Positions 54,805 through 63,862 of a DNA stretch of 64,000 nt are shown one piece after another. The notes under the pieces were generated by a model. That model was not told where the DNA came from. It saw nothing but the letters and a program-made list of their open reading frames with translations, and did not search any database. This DNA is from an uncultured Bacteroides sp. (GTDB taxonomy: Bacteria; Bacteroidota; Bacteroidia; Bacteroidales; Bacteroidaceae), in assembly GCA_949296575.1 (NCBI GenBank), contig CASFPE010000020.1:29881-93880 (forward strand). The letters run 5' to 3'. Each line of letters opens with the position of its first letter. Position 1 is the stretch's first letter. A program made the translations under genes and the position numbers.

Positions 54805-56105
54805 GGCATCAAGATTCGTGCATAAAGGTCAAAATCATCGGCTCCCGTGATTTCCACTTGGTAAAATCCGCCGGTTTCCAATGGGACGTCGCCTTTGGCA
54901 ATCAGCACCTCCGGGTCTACTTCGGGCGAATCATATTCGCTCCGCCCGATATAGTAATCGCCTTCCATGCGGTCGATGATGACTTTCATCCGCTTTCCTA
55001 CCTTGCCTTCGTTCAGTTCGGCGGATATTTCCTGCTGGATGCGCATCAGTTCGTCCAAACGCCGCCGCTTGGTTTCATCCGGCACGTCGTCGGGATATTC
55101 CTTCGCCGCCAAAGTGCCTTCTTCTTCGGAATAGGCAAAGGTGCCCATCCTGTCGAAGCGCGCTTCGCGGACAAATGCTTTCAGTTCCTCGAAGTCTTCT
55201 TCCGTTTCACCGGGGAAACCCACCATGAGCGTGGTGCGCAAGCAGATGCCCGGCACTTCTTTCCGGAACTTTTCCAGCAAGGCATACGTTTCTTTCTTCG
55301 TCACTTGCCGGTGCATCCGCGAAAGAATAGGGTCGCTGATGTGCTGCAAGGCGATGTCCATGTACTTGCACACGTTGGCATGTTCGCGCATCACCCGGAA
55401 CAAGTCCTCAGGGAAATGGGCAGGGTAAGCGTAATGCAGCCGTATCCATTCCACGCCCGGAATGGCAGACATCTGTTCCACCAAGGCGGGAAGCATCTGT
55501 TTCTTGTACAAATCCACGCCGTAATAGGTCAGCTCTTGGGCTATGACTTGGAACTCTTTCACGCCTTGCCCGGCCAGATAGCGCACTTCTGCCAGGATTT
55601 CCTCCATGGGCCGCGACACATGTTTCCCCGTAATGAGGGGAATGGCGCAATAAGCGCACTTTCGGTCGCAGCCTTCTGATATTTTGAGGTATGCGTAATG
55701 CGGCGGAGTGGTTTGTTTTCTTTCCAAAGCGATTTGCGGATGATAGGCTTTCCCCAAGTCGGCCAACAGGTTTTTCCAGTCGAACTTGCCATAATATTTG
55801 TCGACTTGCGGGATTTCTTCCTGCAAGTCGTGCAGGTAGCGTTCGGAAAGGCAGCCCATGACATAGAGCCTCCGCAAGCGGCCTTCGTCTTTCGCCTTCG
55901 CAAATTCCAGTATCATGTTGACGGATTCTTCCTTTGCGTCGCCGATGAAACCGCAGGTATTGATGATGGCAATCTCTCCTTTCGGGCTTTCCGGGTCGAA
56001 ATGCACCGTGTAACCGCTGTGTTCCAATTGCCGTGCAAGCAATTCCGAGTCCACAAGGTTCTTGGAACACCCTAACGAGACCAAGTCAACAACGTTTTTT
56101 TTCAT
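54801..56105 (-). CDS. rimO: Ribosomal protein S12 methylthiotransferase
   Basis: A 434-aa radical-SAM enzyme adding a methylthio group to Asp in ribosomal protein S12. The N-terminal UPF0004 domain has its cluster cysteines in SLGCSKNLVDSE, INTCGFIGDAKEE and YVMGCLSERY. The radical SAM motif is SEGCDRKCAYCAIP, and a TRAM domain ends the protein (KRMKVIIDRMEGDYYIGRSE). It starts 2 nt after ftsY. Confidence 0.97.
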   Translation of the reverse strand: MKKNVVDLVSLGCSKNLVDSELLARQLEHSGYTVHFDPESPKGEIAIINTCGFIGDAKEESVNMILEFAKAKDEGRLRRLYVMGCLSERYLHDLQEEIPQVDKYYGKFDWKNLLADLGKAYHPQIALERKQTTPPHYAYLKISEGCDRKCAYCAIPLITGKHVSRPMEEILAEVRYLAGQGVKEFQVIAQELTYYGVDLYKKQMLPALVEQMSAIPGVEWIRLHYAYPAHFPEDLFRVMREHANVCKYMDIALQHISDPILSRMHRQVTKKETYALLEKFRKEVPGICLRTTLMVGFPGETEEDFEELKAFVREARFDRMGTFAYSEEEGTLAAKEYPDDVPDETKRRRLDELMRIQQEISAELNEGKVGKRMKVIIDRMEGDYYIGRSEYDSPEVDPEVLIAKGDVPLETGGFYQVEITGADDFDLYARILMP

Positions 56106-56107
56106 GT

Positions 56108-57064
56108 TCAGTCGGCGCCGAATAGTGAATTGACGAACTCCGTCTTGTTGAACACCTGCAAATCTTCGATGCCTTCGCCCAAACCGATGTATTTCACCGG
56201 TATTTTGAATTGGTCGGAGATGCCTATCACCACGCCGCCTTTGGCGGTTCCATCCAATTTCGTGATGGCCATGGCCGTCACTTCTGTGGCTTTTGAGAAT
56301 TGTTTGGCCTGTTCAAAGGCATTCTGCCCCGTGGAGCCGTCCAATACCAGCAGCACCTCATGGGGGGCATCTGGAACCACCTTGCGCATGACGTTCTTTA
56401 TCTTCGTCAATTCGTTCATCAGGTTGGTTTTATTGTGCAGGCGCCCTGCCGTGTCGATGATGACGACATCGGCATCATTGGCCACGGCGGAGCTTAACGT
56501 GTCGTAGGCCACAGAAGCAGGATCGGATCCCATTTTCTGTTTAACGACGGGAACGCCCACACGTTCTCCCCAAATCACCAATTGTTCCACCGCAGCGGCA
56601 CGGAATGTGTCGGCAGCCCCCAAGTAAACGGATTTGCCTTTCTTCTTGAACTGGTAGGCCAGTTTCCCGATGGTGGTCGTTTTCCCCACCCCGTTGACCC
56701 CCGCCACCATGATGACATACGGTTTCTTTCCTTCGGGAAGCTCGAAATCGTCTGCGCCCGGCGTGTTGTTCTCCGTCAGCAAGGCTTCTATTTCTTCCTT
56801 CAAGATGCGGTTCAGTTCTTCTGTGTTGACGTATTTGTCGGATGCAACTCTTTTCTCGATGCGCTGAATGATGTTCAACGTGGTTTCAACTCCTACGTCG
56901 GATGTAATCAAGACTTCCTCCAGGTTGTCCAAAACTTCATCGTCCACTTTCGACTTTCCGGCTATCGCACGGGCTATTTTGCCAAAAACACTTTCTTTTG
57001 TTTTAGACAAACCTTTGTCCAAGGTCTCTTTCTTTTCTTTTGAGAAAAAGCTAAAAATACCCAT
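56108..57064 (-). CDS. ftsY: Signal recognition particle receptor FtsY
   Basis: A 318-aa SRP-type GTPase that receives SRP-ribosome complexes at the membrane. N domain about residues 1-85, then the G domain with G1 AGVNGVGKTTTIGKLA, insertion DTFRAAAVEQLVIW, G3 VVIIDTAGRLHNKTN and G4 TKLDGTAKGGV; the C-terminal KYIGLGEGIEDLQVFN is diagnostic. The acidic A domain of E. coli FtsY is absent, which is normal here. A TATCTTTG box on the minus strand (57101-57094) precedes it. Confidence 0.97.
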   Translation of the reverse strand: MGIFSFFSKEKKETLDKGLSKTKESVFGKIARAIAGKSKVDDEVLDNLEEVLITSDVGVETTLNIIQRIEKRVASDKYVNTEELNRILKEEIEALLTENNTPGADDFELPEGKKPYVIMVAGVNGVGKTTTIGKLAYQFKKKGKSVYLGAADTFRAAAVEQLVIWGERVGVPVVKQKMGSDPASVAYDTLSSAVANDADVVIIDTAGRLHNKTNLMNELTKIKNVMRKVVPDAPHEVLLVLDGSTGQNAFEQAKQFSKATEVTAMAITKLDGTAKGGVVIGISDQFKIPVKYIGLGEGIEDLQVFNKTEFVNSLFGAD

Positions 57065-57163
57065 AATACCTTATTTATGCATCAATCAATGTACAAAGAT
57101 AGCATAAGCAATGATAATTCAGAAGCAATCATCAAAAAATAATGTTGAAAAGATTGCACAACA

Positions 57164-57205
57164 AAAAACTCCTTCCCTATTTTGAAATAAGAAAGGAGTT
57201 TCCTG
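57164..57205 (-). terminator. Terminator after DUF4295 gene
   Basis: On the minus strand AAACTCCTTTC pairs with GGGAAGGAGTTT and is followed by T residues (57170-57164). It separates the ribosomal-protein cluster from ftsY. Confidence 0.7.
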
Positions 57206-57220
57206 TTAAAAAAAGATTTT

Positions 57221-57376
57221 TTATTTCTTGAAGAAATCTTGCACTTTTTCGTTCGGGACCATCTGCTCGTCAAAAACATAAGCACCGGTCTTCGGGGACT
57301 TCACCATCTTTATCACTTTCGTGTAAGAACGCCCTTCTTTTCCCGTTTGCAGGGTTGCCACTGTTTTCTTTGCCAT
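57221..57376 (-). CDS. DUF4295 small basic protein
   Basis: A 51-aa protein starting MAKKTVATLQTGKEGRSYTK and ending EQMVPNEKVQDFFKK. This matches DUF4295, a very small protein found in Bacteroidetes directly after rpmB-rpmG. Its setting and Lys-rich composition suggest a ribosome-associated protein, but function has not been established to my knowledge. It follows rpmG by 11 nt and precedes a terminator. Confidence 0.85.
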   Translation of the reverse strand: MAKKTVATLQTGKEGRSYTKVIKMVKSPKTGAYVFDEQMVPNEKVQDFFKK

Positions 57377-57387
57377 AAGTCAACTGA

Positions 57388-57576
57388 TTACTTTATTTCT
57401 TTATGAATTGTCATTCTTTTCAAGATCGGGTTGTATTTTTTCAGTTCCAACCGTTCCGGCGTGTTTTTCCGGTTTTTCGTCGTTATGTAACGGGAAGTGC
57501 CCGGCATGCCGCTGTCTTTATGCTCAGTGCATTCCAATATGACCTGCACCCTATTGCCTTTTGCTTTCTTTGCCAT
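57388..57576 (-). CDS. rpmG: 50S ribosomal protein L33
   Basis: A 62-aa protein ([20 protein letters not shown] ... [20 protein letters not shown]) with the L33 ending KKYNPILKR. Only one Cys is present, so this is the non-zinc form. It lies 20 nt after rpmB. Confidence 0.97.
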   Translation of the reverse strand: MAKKAKGNRVQVILECTEHKDSGMPGTSRYITTKNRKNTPERLELKKYNPILKRMTIHKEIK

Positions 57577-57596
57577 AGTTTGATTTCCTCCTTAAA

Positions 57597-57857
57597 TTAA
57601 GCAATCACTTTAATGTCTTTCCAATCACAATACCCTTTTGCCACAGCATCGTTGAGTGCTGCGTCCAAGCCCTTCTTGTTGATGATACGCAACCCGTTGG
57701 CGCTGATGCGAAGGCTGATCCAGCAGTCCTGCTCTACATAGTAGAATTTCTTCCTAAACAAGTTCACATCAAAAGTGCGTTTCGTGCGCCTTTTGGAGTG
57801 GGAAACATTGTTGCCAACCATGGCTTTCTTCCCTGTAATCTGACAAATTTTCGACAT
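57597..57857 (-). CDS. rpmB: 50S ribosomal protein L28
   Basis: An 86-aa protein with the L28 signature [20 protein letters not shown] and [20 protein letters not shown]. It heads the rpmB-rpmG-DUF4295 cluster, 97 nt after pncC. Confidence 0.97.
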   Translation of the reverse strand: MSKICQITGKKAMVGNNVSHSKRRTKRTFDVNLFRKKFYYVEQDCWISLRISANGLRIINKKGLDAALNDAVAKGYCDWKDIKVIA

Positions 57858-57954
57858 CGCTATCTTAATTTTTATTGTTCTTTTTATGCTTATTTCAAAC
57901 AGAGCGCAAAGTAAGCACTTTTATTTTTATAAACCAAATAAATTGCTAATTAAT

Positions 57955-58458
57955 TCATTGGGAATCGTTCATTTCTTCTTCCAACAACCGATTCAGCAAG
58001 CGCAAGGCATTCCGCGTGGCCCGTTCCACGTTCTTTTCGCGACCCTCATCGCCATTTTGCCGGAAAGTCAGCATTTTCTCCTTGGATGCTGCGGCAATCC
58101 ATATCGTCCCCACCGGTTTGTCCTTGGTGCCGCCCCCGGGGCCTGCAATGCCGGATGTGGCAACCGAATAGTCTGTTTCCAACGATTCCATCGCACCTTT
58201 GGCCATTTCGCGGATTGTTTCTTCACTGACTGCCCCATGCAGGGCAAGCGTTCTTGGGTTGACGTGCAACAAATGCATTTTCACTTCATTGGAATAAGCC
58301 ACAATGCCTCCTTTGAAATATTCCGAGGAACCGGGAACGCATGTGGCTGCGGCAGCAATGTTTCCGCCTGTACAACTCTCGGCCGTGGAAAAAACATGGC
58401 CTGATGCTTTTAGCTTTTGCCCTATCTCTAAACTTAACTCAGCCAAATCTTTATTCAT
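57955..58458 (-). CDS. pncC: CinA C-terminal domain protein, nicotinamide-nucleotide amidase
   Basis: A 167-aa stand-alone CinA C-terminal domain, deamidating NMN to nicotinate mononucleotide in pyridine-nucleotide recycling. Signatures: STAESCTGGNIAAA, YFKGGIVAYSNEVK, SGIAGPGGGTKDKPVGTIWI. The N-terminal COG1058 domain of full CinA is absent. ATG 58458 is used; GTG 58464 is an alternative. It follows tsaD by 13 nt. Confidence 0.92.
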   Translation of the reverse strand: MNKDLAELSLEIGQKLKASGHVFSTAESCTGGNIAAAATCVPGSSEYFKGGIVAYSNEVKMHLLHVNPRTLALHGAVSEETIREMAKGAMESLETDYSVATSGIAGPGGGTKDKPVGTIWIAAASKEKMLTFRQNGDEGREKNVERATRNALRLLNRLLEEEMNDSQ

Positions 58459-58471
58459 TGCCACAACGCTT

Positions 58472-59491
58472 TTACATGGATACTCTGGAATAAGCAGGAA
58501 GGTCTATCGGGCAGAAGTCCTTATCCAAATACTTGTAGTACCCTGTGATGGCCACCATTGCGGCATTGTCCGTCGTGTAGCTGAACTTGGGAATGTATAT
58601 CTGCCAGCCGTATTTGTCCGCATATTCATGGAAAGCGTTGCGCAAGCCGGTGTTGGCCGAAACGCCTCCTGCCACAGCCACCTGCTTGATGTGGCAATCT
58701 TTCACCGCTTTGCTGAGCTTGTTCATCAGGATATCCACAATGGTGGCTTCCAAAGAAGCGGCCAAATCTTCCTTGTGGCGGGCGATGAAATCGGGGTCTT
58801 CCCCTATCCACTTGCGGAGGGAATAAAGGAAAGACGTTTTCAGCCCGCTGAAACTGTAATCATATCCCGCAATCGACGGTTTGCTGAATGTGAAAGCTTT
58901 CGGGTTTCCTTGCCGCGCCAAGCGGTCGATGACCGGCCCTCCGGGATAACCCAGCCCCATGACTTTGGAACATTTGTCGATAGCTTCACCGGCAGCATCG
59001 TCAATCGTCTGGCCGATGACTTTCATCTTATTATAGGCTTCCACCAAGATTATCTGGGAATTGCCTCCCGAAACCAAAAGGCACAGGAACGGGAATTGGG
59101 GTTGCCCGGCGCTTTCCGGCGTTTCTTTGATGAAATGTGCCATCACATGCGCCTGCAAATGGTTGACATCCACCAAAGGAATGCCCAACGAACGGGCAAA
59201 ACCCTTGGCAAACGACACGCCGACCAGCAAAGAACCCATCAAACCGGGGCCACGGGTGAAAGCCACTGCGCTTAAATCTTCTTTTCGGACGCCGGCACGC
59301 TTCAAGGCTTCATGCACCACGGGAACAATGTTTTGCTGGTGGGCACGTGAAGCAAGTTCTGGAACCACCCCGCCATAGGCTTCATGGACAGCTTGGCTGG
59401 CCACGACATTCGACAACAACACGCCGTTGCGGATGACGGCAGCGGATGTGTCGTCGCATGACGACTCTATACCTAATATAATTGCATCCAT
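58472..59491 (-). CDS. tsaD: tRNA t6A synthesis protein TsaD
   Basis: A 339-aa ASKHA-fold protein that transfers threonylcarbamoyl to A37 of ANN-decoding tRNAs. N-terminal ILGIESSCDDTSAAVI, ELASRAHQQNIVPV, metal-binding His pair in NHLQAHVMAHF, LLVSGGNSQIILV, GYPGGPVIDRLA and SGLKTSFLYSL are present. It sits 6 nt after map. The N-terminal TsaB/TsaE partners are not in the window. Confidence 0.97.
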   Translation of the reverse strand: MDAIILGIESSCDDTSAAVIRNGVLLSNVVASQAVHEAYGGVVPELASRAHQQNIVPVVHEALKRAGVRKEDLSAVAFTRGPGLMGSLLVGVSFAKGFARSLGIPLVDVNHLQAHVMAHFIKETPESAGQPQFPFLCLLVSGGNSQIILVEAYNKMKVIGQTIDDAAGEAIDKCSKVMGLGYPGGPVIDRLARQGNPKAFTFSKPSIAGYDYSFSGLKTSFLYSLRKWIGEDPDFIARHKEDLAASLEATIVDILMNKLSKAVKDCHIKQVAVAGGVSANTGLRNAFHEYADKYGWQIYIPKFSYTTDNAAMVAITGYYKYLDKDFCPIDLPAYSRVSM

Positions 59492-59497
59492 CCTTTT

Positions 59498-60355
59498 TTA
59501 ATATGTCAATATTTCCAATCCATTTTCTGTCATGACAAAAGTATGTTCCCATTGCGCGGAAGGAAGCTCGTCTTCCGTCATCACGGTCCATCCGTCTTCT
59601 TCGTCCACAAACACACGGTATGTCCCCATGTTGATCATCGGTTCAATCGTGAATACCATGCCCGGAACCAGCAGCATGCCTGTTCCTTTCTTTCCGAAAT
59701 GCTCCACATCAGGATCTTCATGGAACTCCAACCCTACTCCATGGCCGCACAAATCCCTTACGACGGAAAAGCCGTGCTTTTCCGCATGCTTCTGGATGGC
59801 ATGGCCTATGTCGCCGACAAAACCGAAAGGACGGGCTGCTTCCATGCCTATCTGCAAGCATTCTTTTGTTACACGGACCAGCTTTTCCTTTTCAGGGGTG
59901 GTTTTCCCGATGATGAACATCCGCGATGCATCCGAATAATACCCGTCGAGGATGGTGGAGACATCCACGTTGATGATGTCGCCTTCTTCCAGTATTTCGT
60001 CGTCGCTCGGTATCCCGTGGCAAACTACTTCGTTGATGGACGTGCAGACGCTTTTCGGGAATCCTTCATAATTGAGCGGCGCAGGGATGGCACCGTGCGA
60101 CACAGTGTAATCATACACTAATTTGTCTATTTCTGCGGTGGACATGCCAGCTCTTATCTTACTTTCAACCAAATCGAGCACGCCGGTGTTGACCACTCCG
60201 CTGCGGCGGATGCCTTCAATCTGTTCCGGGGTCTTTATCAAATGCCTGCTGGGTACCAAGCAGCCTTTGTTCTGGTAATAAAGGACTTTCTTGTCCAATT
60301 CTGTCAACGGTTGCCCTTTCACAGGACGCCAATTATGCCTGATTCTTCTGAACAT
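59498..60355 (-). CDS. map: Methionine aminopeptidase type I
   Basis: A 285-aa dinuclear metalloprotease removing initiator Met. Metal ligands appear in INVDVSTILDGYYSDASRMF (two Asp), LCGHGVGLEFHEDP (His), VFTIEPMINMG (Glu) and SAQWEHTFVMTENG (Glu). About 40 residues precede the usual start (RRIRHNWRPVKGQPLTELDK), an N-terminal extension seen in Bacteroidetes homologues; it has no SEC-C zinc knuckle. It is the first gene of the map-tsaD-pncC group. Confidence 0.96.
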   Translation of the reverse strand: MFRRIRHNWRPVKGQPLTELDKKVLYYQNKGCLVPSRHLIKTPEQIEGIRRSGVVNTGVLDLVESKIRAGMSTAEIDKLVYDYTVSHGAIPAPLNYEGFPKSVCTSINEVVCHGIPSDDEILEEGDIINVDVSTILDGYYSDASRMFIIGKTTPEKEKLVRVTKECLQIGMEAARPFGFVGDIGHAIQKHAEKHGFSVVRDLCGHGVGLEFHEDPDVEHFGKKGTGMLLVPGMVFTIEPMINMGTYRVFVDEEDGWTVMTEDELPSAQWEHTFVMTENGLEILTY

Positions 60356-60454
60356 TCTACTTTAAGTTTTTCAATTCCTCGGTTTCAACCAACTATTATT
60401 GGCTTCTCCCACTACGAACTAATTTCTTGACCTTTTACTCCTATTATAATATAT

Positions 60455-60488
60455 AGAAAAGAGGACGCGGATTTGCCGCCCCCTCTTG
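60455..60488 (-). terminator. Terminator after spt
   Basis: On the minus strand AAGAGG..GCGG pairs with CCGC..CCTCTTTT around 5 nt, with two internal mismatched pairs, then T residues. It lies 31 nt past the spt stop. Confidence 0.6.
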
Positions 60489-60518
60489 CCGTTTCCCTAT
60501 GTACGGTTTTAGAATGAT

Positions 60519-61706
60519 TCACTTCAACAAGTTCAACGCCTTGAAGCATTTTATCAGTTTGCTTACAGCTCTGTCCACTTGTTCTTTGGTGTGGGTGGCC
60601 ATCAACGCAAAACGCACCAGCGTGTCCTGCGGCGCACATGCCGGAGGTATTACAGGGTTGATGAACACGCCTTCGTCAAACGCCATCTTGGTGATGATGA
60701 AGGTCTTTTCCATGTCACGCACATACAATGGGATAATCGGGCTTTCCGTGTCGCCGATTTCAAAGCCTGCGTCGCGGAAGCATTTCAATGCGTAGTTGGT
60801 GATTTTCCACAAGTTTTCTTGCCTCTCCGGCTCCGACTTGATGATGTGCAGGGCTTCCATGGCAGCCGCCGTGGCTGCGGGCGTGTTGCTTGCCGAGAAG
60901 ATGTAGCTGCGGGAATTGTGGCGGAGCCAGTTGATTGTGTCTTTGTCGGCGGCAATAAACCCTCCGATCGAGGCCAACGACTTGGAGAACGTCCCCATAA
61001 TCAGGTCCACTTTGTTTGTCAAACCGAAATGGTCGCACACGCCGCGCCCTTGCCGCCCGAACACTCCCAAGCCATGCGCTTCGTCCACCATGATGCTGCC
61101 GTTGTACTTGTCGCTCAACTTCACGATTTCAGGAAGCTTCGCCAAGTCTCCTTCCATAGAGAACACGCCGTCCACCACAATCAGTTTCACGGCATCCGGG
61201 TTGCACTTGGCCAGTTCTTTCTCAAGGGCGGCCATGTCGTTGTGCTTGTACTTCAGTTGGGTGGAGAATGACAGGCGGCGGCCGTCCACAATGGAGGCAT
61301 GGTCGCGGTCGTCGCACAGGATGTAATCATTGCGGTCTGTCAGGCACGACACTACGCCTTCGTTTACTGAAAATCCGGTGGAATACACTAAAGCTTCGTC
61401 TTTCCCCACAAATTCAGCCAATTCATGTTCCAATTGCACGTGGATGTCCAGCGTCCCGTTCAAAAAGCGCGAACCAGCGCATCCTGTGCCATACTTCTTG
61501 GTGGCCGCAATGGCTGCGTCAATGATGCGCCGGTCGTAGGTCAATCCCATGTAGGAATTGGAACCGAACATGAGGACTTTCTTCCCGTCCATCATCACTT
61601 CTGTATCCTGGGCACTGTCTATTTCCCTGAAGTATGGATACACGCCTTTGGCTTTCACTTCTTGAGGAAGAGTGTAACGTGCAAGTTTCTGCTGTAATAA
61701 CCCCAT
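60519..61706 (-). CDS. spt: Serine palmitoyltransferase
   Basis: A 395-aa PLP enzyme of the alpha-oxoamine synthase family, condensing serine with palmitoyl-CoA to start sphingolipid synthesis. Features: LMFGSNSYMGLTYDRRIIDA, GTGCAGSRFLNGTLDIHVQL, DDRDHASIVDGRRLSFS, VDEAHGLGVFGRQGRGVCDH, and PLP Lys in IMGTFSKSLASIGG. From memory it is very close in wording and length to the Bacteroides enzyme (about 394 aa), which favours SPT over 8-amino-7-oxononanoate synthase or Kbl. Sphingolipid production is itself a Bacteroidetes marker. A minus-strand TATATTTG box (61775-61768) lies 62 nt upstream. Confidence 0.9.
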   Translation of the reverse strand: MGLLQQKLARYTLPQEVKAKGVYPYFREIDSAQDTEVMMDGKKVLMFGSNSYMGLTYDRRIIDAAIAATKKYGTGCAGSRFLNGTLDIHVQLEHELAEFVGKDEALVYSTGFSVNEGVVSCLTDRNDYILCDDRDHASIVDGRRLSFSTQLKYKHNDMAALEKELAKCNPDAVKLIVVDGVFSMEGDLAKLPEIVKLSDKYNGSIMVDEAHGLGVFGRQGRGVCDHFGLTNKVDLIMGTFSKSLASIGGFIAADKDTINWLRHNSRSYIFSASNTPAATAAAMEALHIIKSEPERQENLWKITNYALKCFRDAGFEIGDTESPIIPLYVRDMEKTFIITKMAFDEGVFINPVIPPACAPQDTLVRFALMATHTKEQVDRAVSKLIKCFKALNLLK

Positions 61707-61966
61707 AATATTCGTGAGCTAAATATGATGTTAATTTTGTTGTTAATCCCTATCTGAAAAACGGTTGCAAATATAGTAAAAATGTTATGATGCATTTGCC
61801 TTGTGGGGAAAAAATGTCCTGTTTGCCTTATTTTTCATGCGATTTTGCTACGGGCAACGGCCAACAATCTGTAAAAAAGGTAAGCAAATCCGCAATCCGT
61901 ATATAAAAGAAACGGAAGATTCCCCCTATTTTTGCAGCCGGAATCATCCCAAGAAATATTATCATA

Positions 61967-63862
61967 ATGAGAAAAGAACTGATTTTTCCGGCATTGGCTG
62001 CCTGCTTCCTGACAACAGGCGGCTTTGCGCAAACCGACACCACGCATGTGGCTCGGAATTATTCGATGGACGAAGTGGTGGTGACCGGCACCCGGAATGA
62101 AACAGACATCCGGCATTTGCCCATGACCGTGACCGTCATAGGCAGGAAGGCCATCGAGCAGTCTTACGAGCCTTCGCTGATACCGATGCTGACGGAACAG
62201 GTGCCGGGGCTGTTCACCACACAGCGGGGCATCATGGGGTTCGGCACTTCCGACGGGGCGGCCGGTGGCATTTCCCTGAGAGGCATGAGCGGCAGTTCCG
62301 GCCGGTTGATGGTGCTTATCGACGGGCATCCCCAATACATGGGGCTGTTCGGGCATCCCATCGCTGACGCTTACCAGTCTTTCCTGGCAGAACGGGTGGA
62401 AGTTCTGCGGGGGCCAGCTTCCGTGCTGTATGGCTCGAACGCGATGGGCGGCGTGGTCAACATCGTGACCCGCAAGATGCAGGATGACGGCGTGAAAACA
62501 CACGTGGCCGCAGGGTATGGCTCGTACAACACTTTGCAGACAGAAGCCACCAACCGTGTGCGGAAAGGACGCTTCACGAGCGTGGTGAGCGGATCGTACA
62601 ACCGAACGGACGGCCACCGCGACGGGCTGGAGTTTGAGCAATACGGCGGGTATGCCAAGCTCGGGTATGAACTTGCGGACGCATGGGACGTGTGGGGGGA
62701 TGCCAATATCACCCATTTCAACGCTTCCAATCCGGGAAGCACCGCAATCCCCCTTTTGGACGCATATCAACGCATCACCCGAGGAATGGCTTCGCTCGCC
62801 TTGGAGAACCATTATGGGAAAACGTCAGGAGCCTTGAGCTTCTTTTACAACTGGGGGCGGCACAAGATTGACGACGGCTACAGCCCCACGGAGGGGGAAA
62901 CACCGCTGGACTACCGCTTCCACTCGAAGGACAACATGATGGGCTTGTCGTGGCACCAAAGCGCGCAGCTTTTCAAGGGCAGCCGCCTCACCGTCGGCGC
63001 GGACTGGTATCGCTTCGGCGGCGAGGCATGGAACCGCTTCATCGCTGGAGAGCGGGACGGGCAGCGCGAGGACATCATCGACGAAGTGCAGCACGAGGTA
63101 GCTGGCTACCTTGATTTCCGCCAAAGCATCGGTTCGTGGCTGACGCTCAACGCCGGCGTGCGGATTGACCACCATTCCCATGTGGGCACGGAATGGGTGC
63201 CGCAGGCCGGGCTGGTGTTCCACCTCCCCGCCTCTGCCGAAATGAAGCTGTCGGCCAGCAAGGGCTTCCGCTACCCGCTCATCCGCGAAATGTTCATGTG
63301 GGGCGTGGCCAACCCTGAACTGGAGGCGGAACGCATGTGGAACTATGAACTCTCTTTCTCGCAAAAACTGCTGGACGGCCGCCTGACGTATGGCGCCAAT
63401 GTGTTCTACATCGATGCCAGCAACCTGATTGCCGTGGACATGGTGGACGGCCGCCGCATGAACGTCAACACCGGGAAAGCAGAGAACGCAGGCGTGGAAG
63501 CACAGGTGGCGTACCGTTTCAACGAGGCATGGACGGGCGATGCCAACTACAGCTACCTCCACATGAAAGTGCCGGTCATTGCCGCGCCGGAACACAAACT
63601 TTACGCAGGCGCGGCCTATGCCGCCGGGCATTGGAGCGTGTCGTCGGGCATCCAGTACATCGCCGGTCTATATACTGCCACCGGCGAGCATCCCCGTACG
63701 GAGGATTTCGTGCTATGGAACCTGCGCGGATCTTGCAAAGCCAACCGCTGGATCACCATTTGGGCAAAAGCGGAGAACATCTTGGCACAAGAATACGAAA
63801 TCAATGCAGGTTTCCCCATGCCAGGCGCCACCGTCATGGCAGGCATTGAAATCAACTTCTGA
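61967..63862 (+). CDS. TonB-dependent outer-membrane receptor
   Basis: A 631-aa receptor: signal peptide MRKELIFPALAACFLTTGGF, TonB-box-like DEVVVTGTRNETD, plug domain with ISLRGMSGSSGRLMVLIDGH and RVEVLRGPASVLYGSNAMGG (the classic plug end), then a 22-strand-type barrel ending GATVMAGIEINF with terminal Phe. The size and absence of an N-terminal CarboxypepD_reg domain separate it from SusC-type glycan receptors and point to metal, heme or cobalamin uptake. I looked for a cobalamin riboswitch upstream and found none. TATTTTTG (61930-61937) is a likely -7 box, with no clear TTG. Confidence 0.92.
   Translation: MRKELIFPALAACFLTTGGFAQTDTTHVARNYSMDEVVVTGTRNETDIRHLPMTVTVIGRKAIEQSYEPSLIPMLTEQVPGLFTTQRGIMGFGTSDGAAGGISLRGMSGSSGRLMVLIDGHPQYMGLFGHPIADAYQSFLAERVEVLRGPASVLYGSNAMGGVVNIVTRKMQDDGVKTHVAAGYGSYNTLQTEATNRVRKGRFTSVVSGSYNRTDGHRDGLEFEQYGGYAKLGYELADAWDVWGDANITHFNASNPGSTAIPLLDAYQRITRGMASLALENHYGKTSGALSFFYNWGRHKIDDGYSPTEGETPLDYRFHSKDNMMGLSWHQSAQLFKGSRLTVGADWYRFGGEAWNRFIAGERDGQREDIIDEVQHEVAGYLDFRQSIGSWLTLNAGVRIDHHSHVGTEWVPQAGLVFHLPASAEMKLSASKGFRYPLIREMFMWGVANPELEAERMWNYELSFSQKLLDGRLTYGANVFYIDASNLIAVDMVDGRRMNVNTGKAENAGVEAQVAYRFNEAWTGDANYSYLHMKVPVIAAPEHKLYAGAAYAAGHWSVSSGIQYIAGLYTATGEHPRTEDFVLWNLRGSCKANRWITIWAKAENILAQEYEINAGFPMPGATVMAGIEINF

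Noticed and set aside
61740..61966. Cobalamin or other riboswitch upstream of the TonB-dependent receptor
   Set aside because: No conserved B12-box or extended stem structure could be found in the 227 bp upstream.
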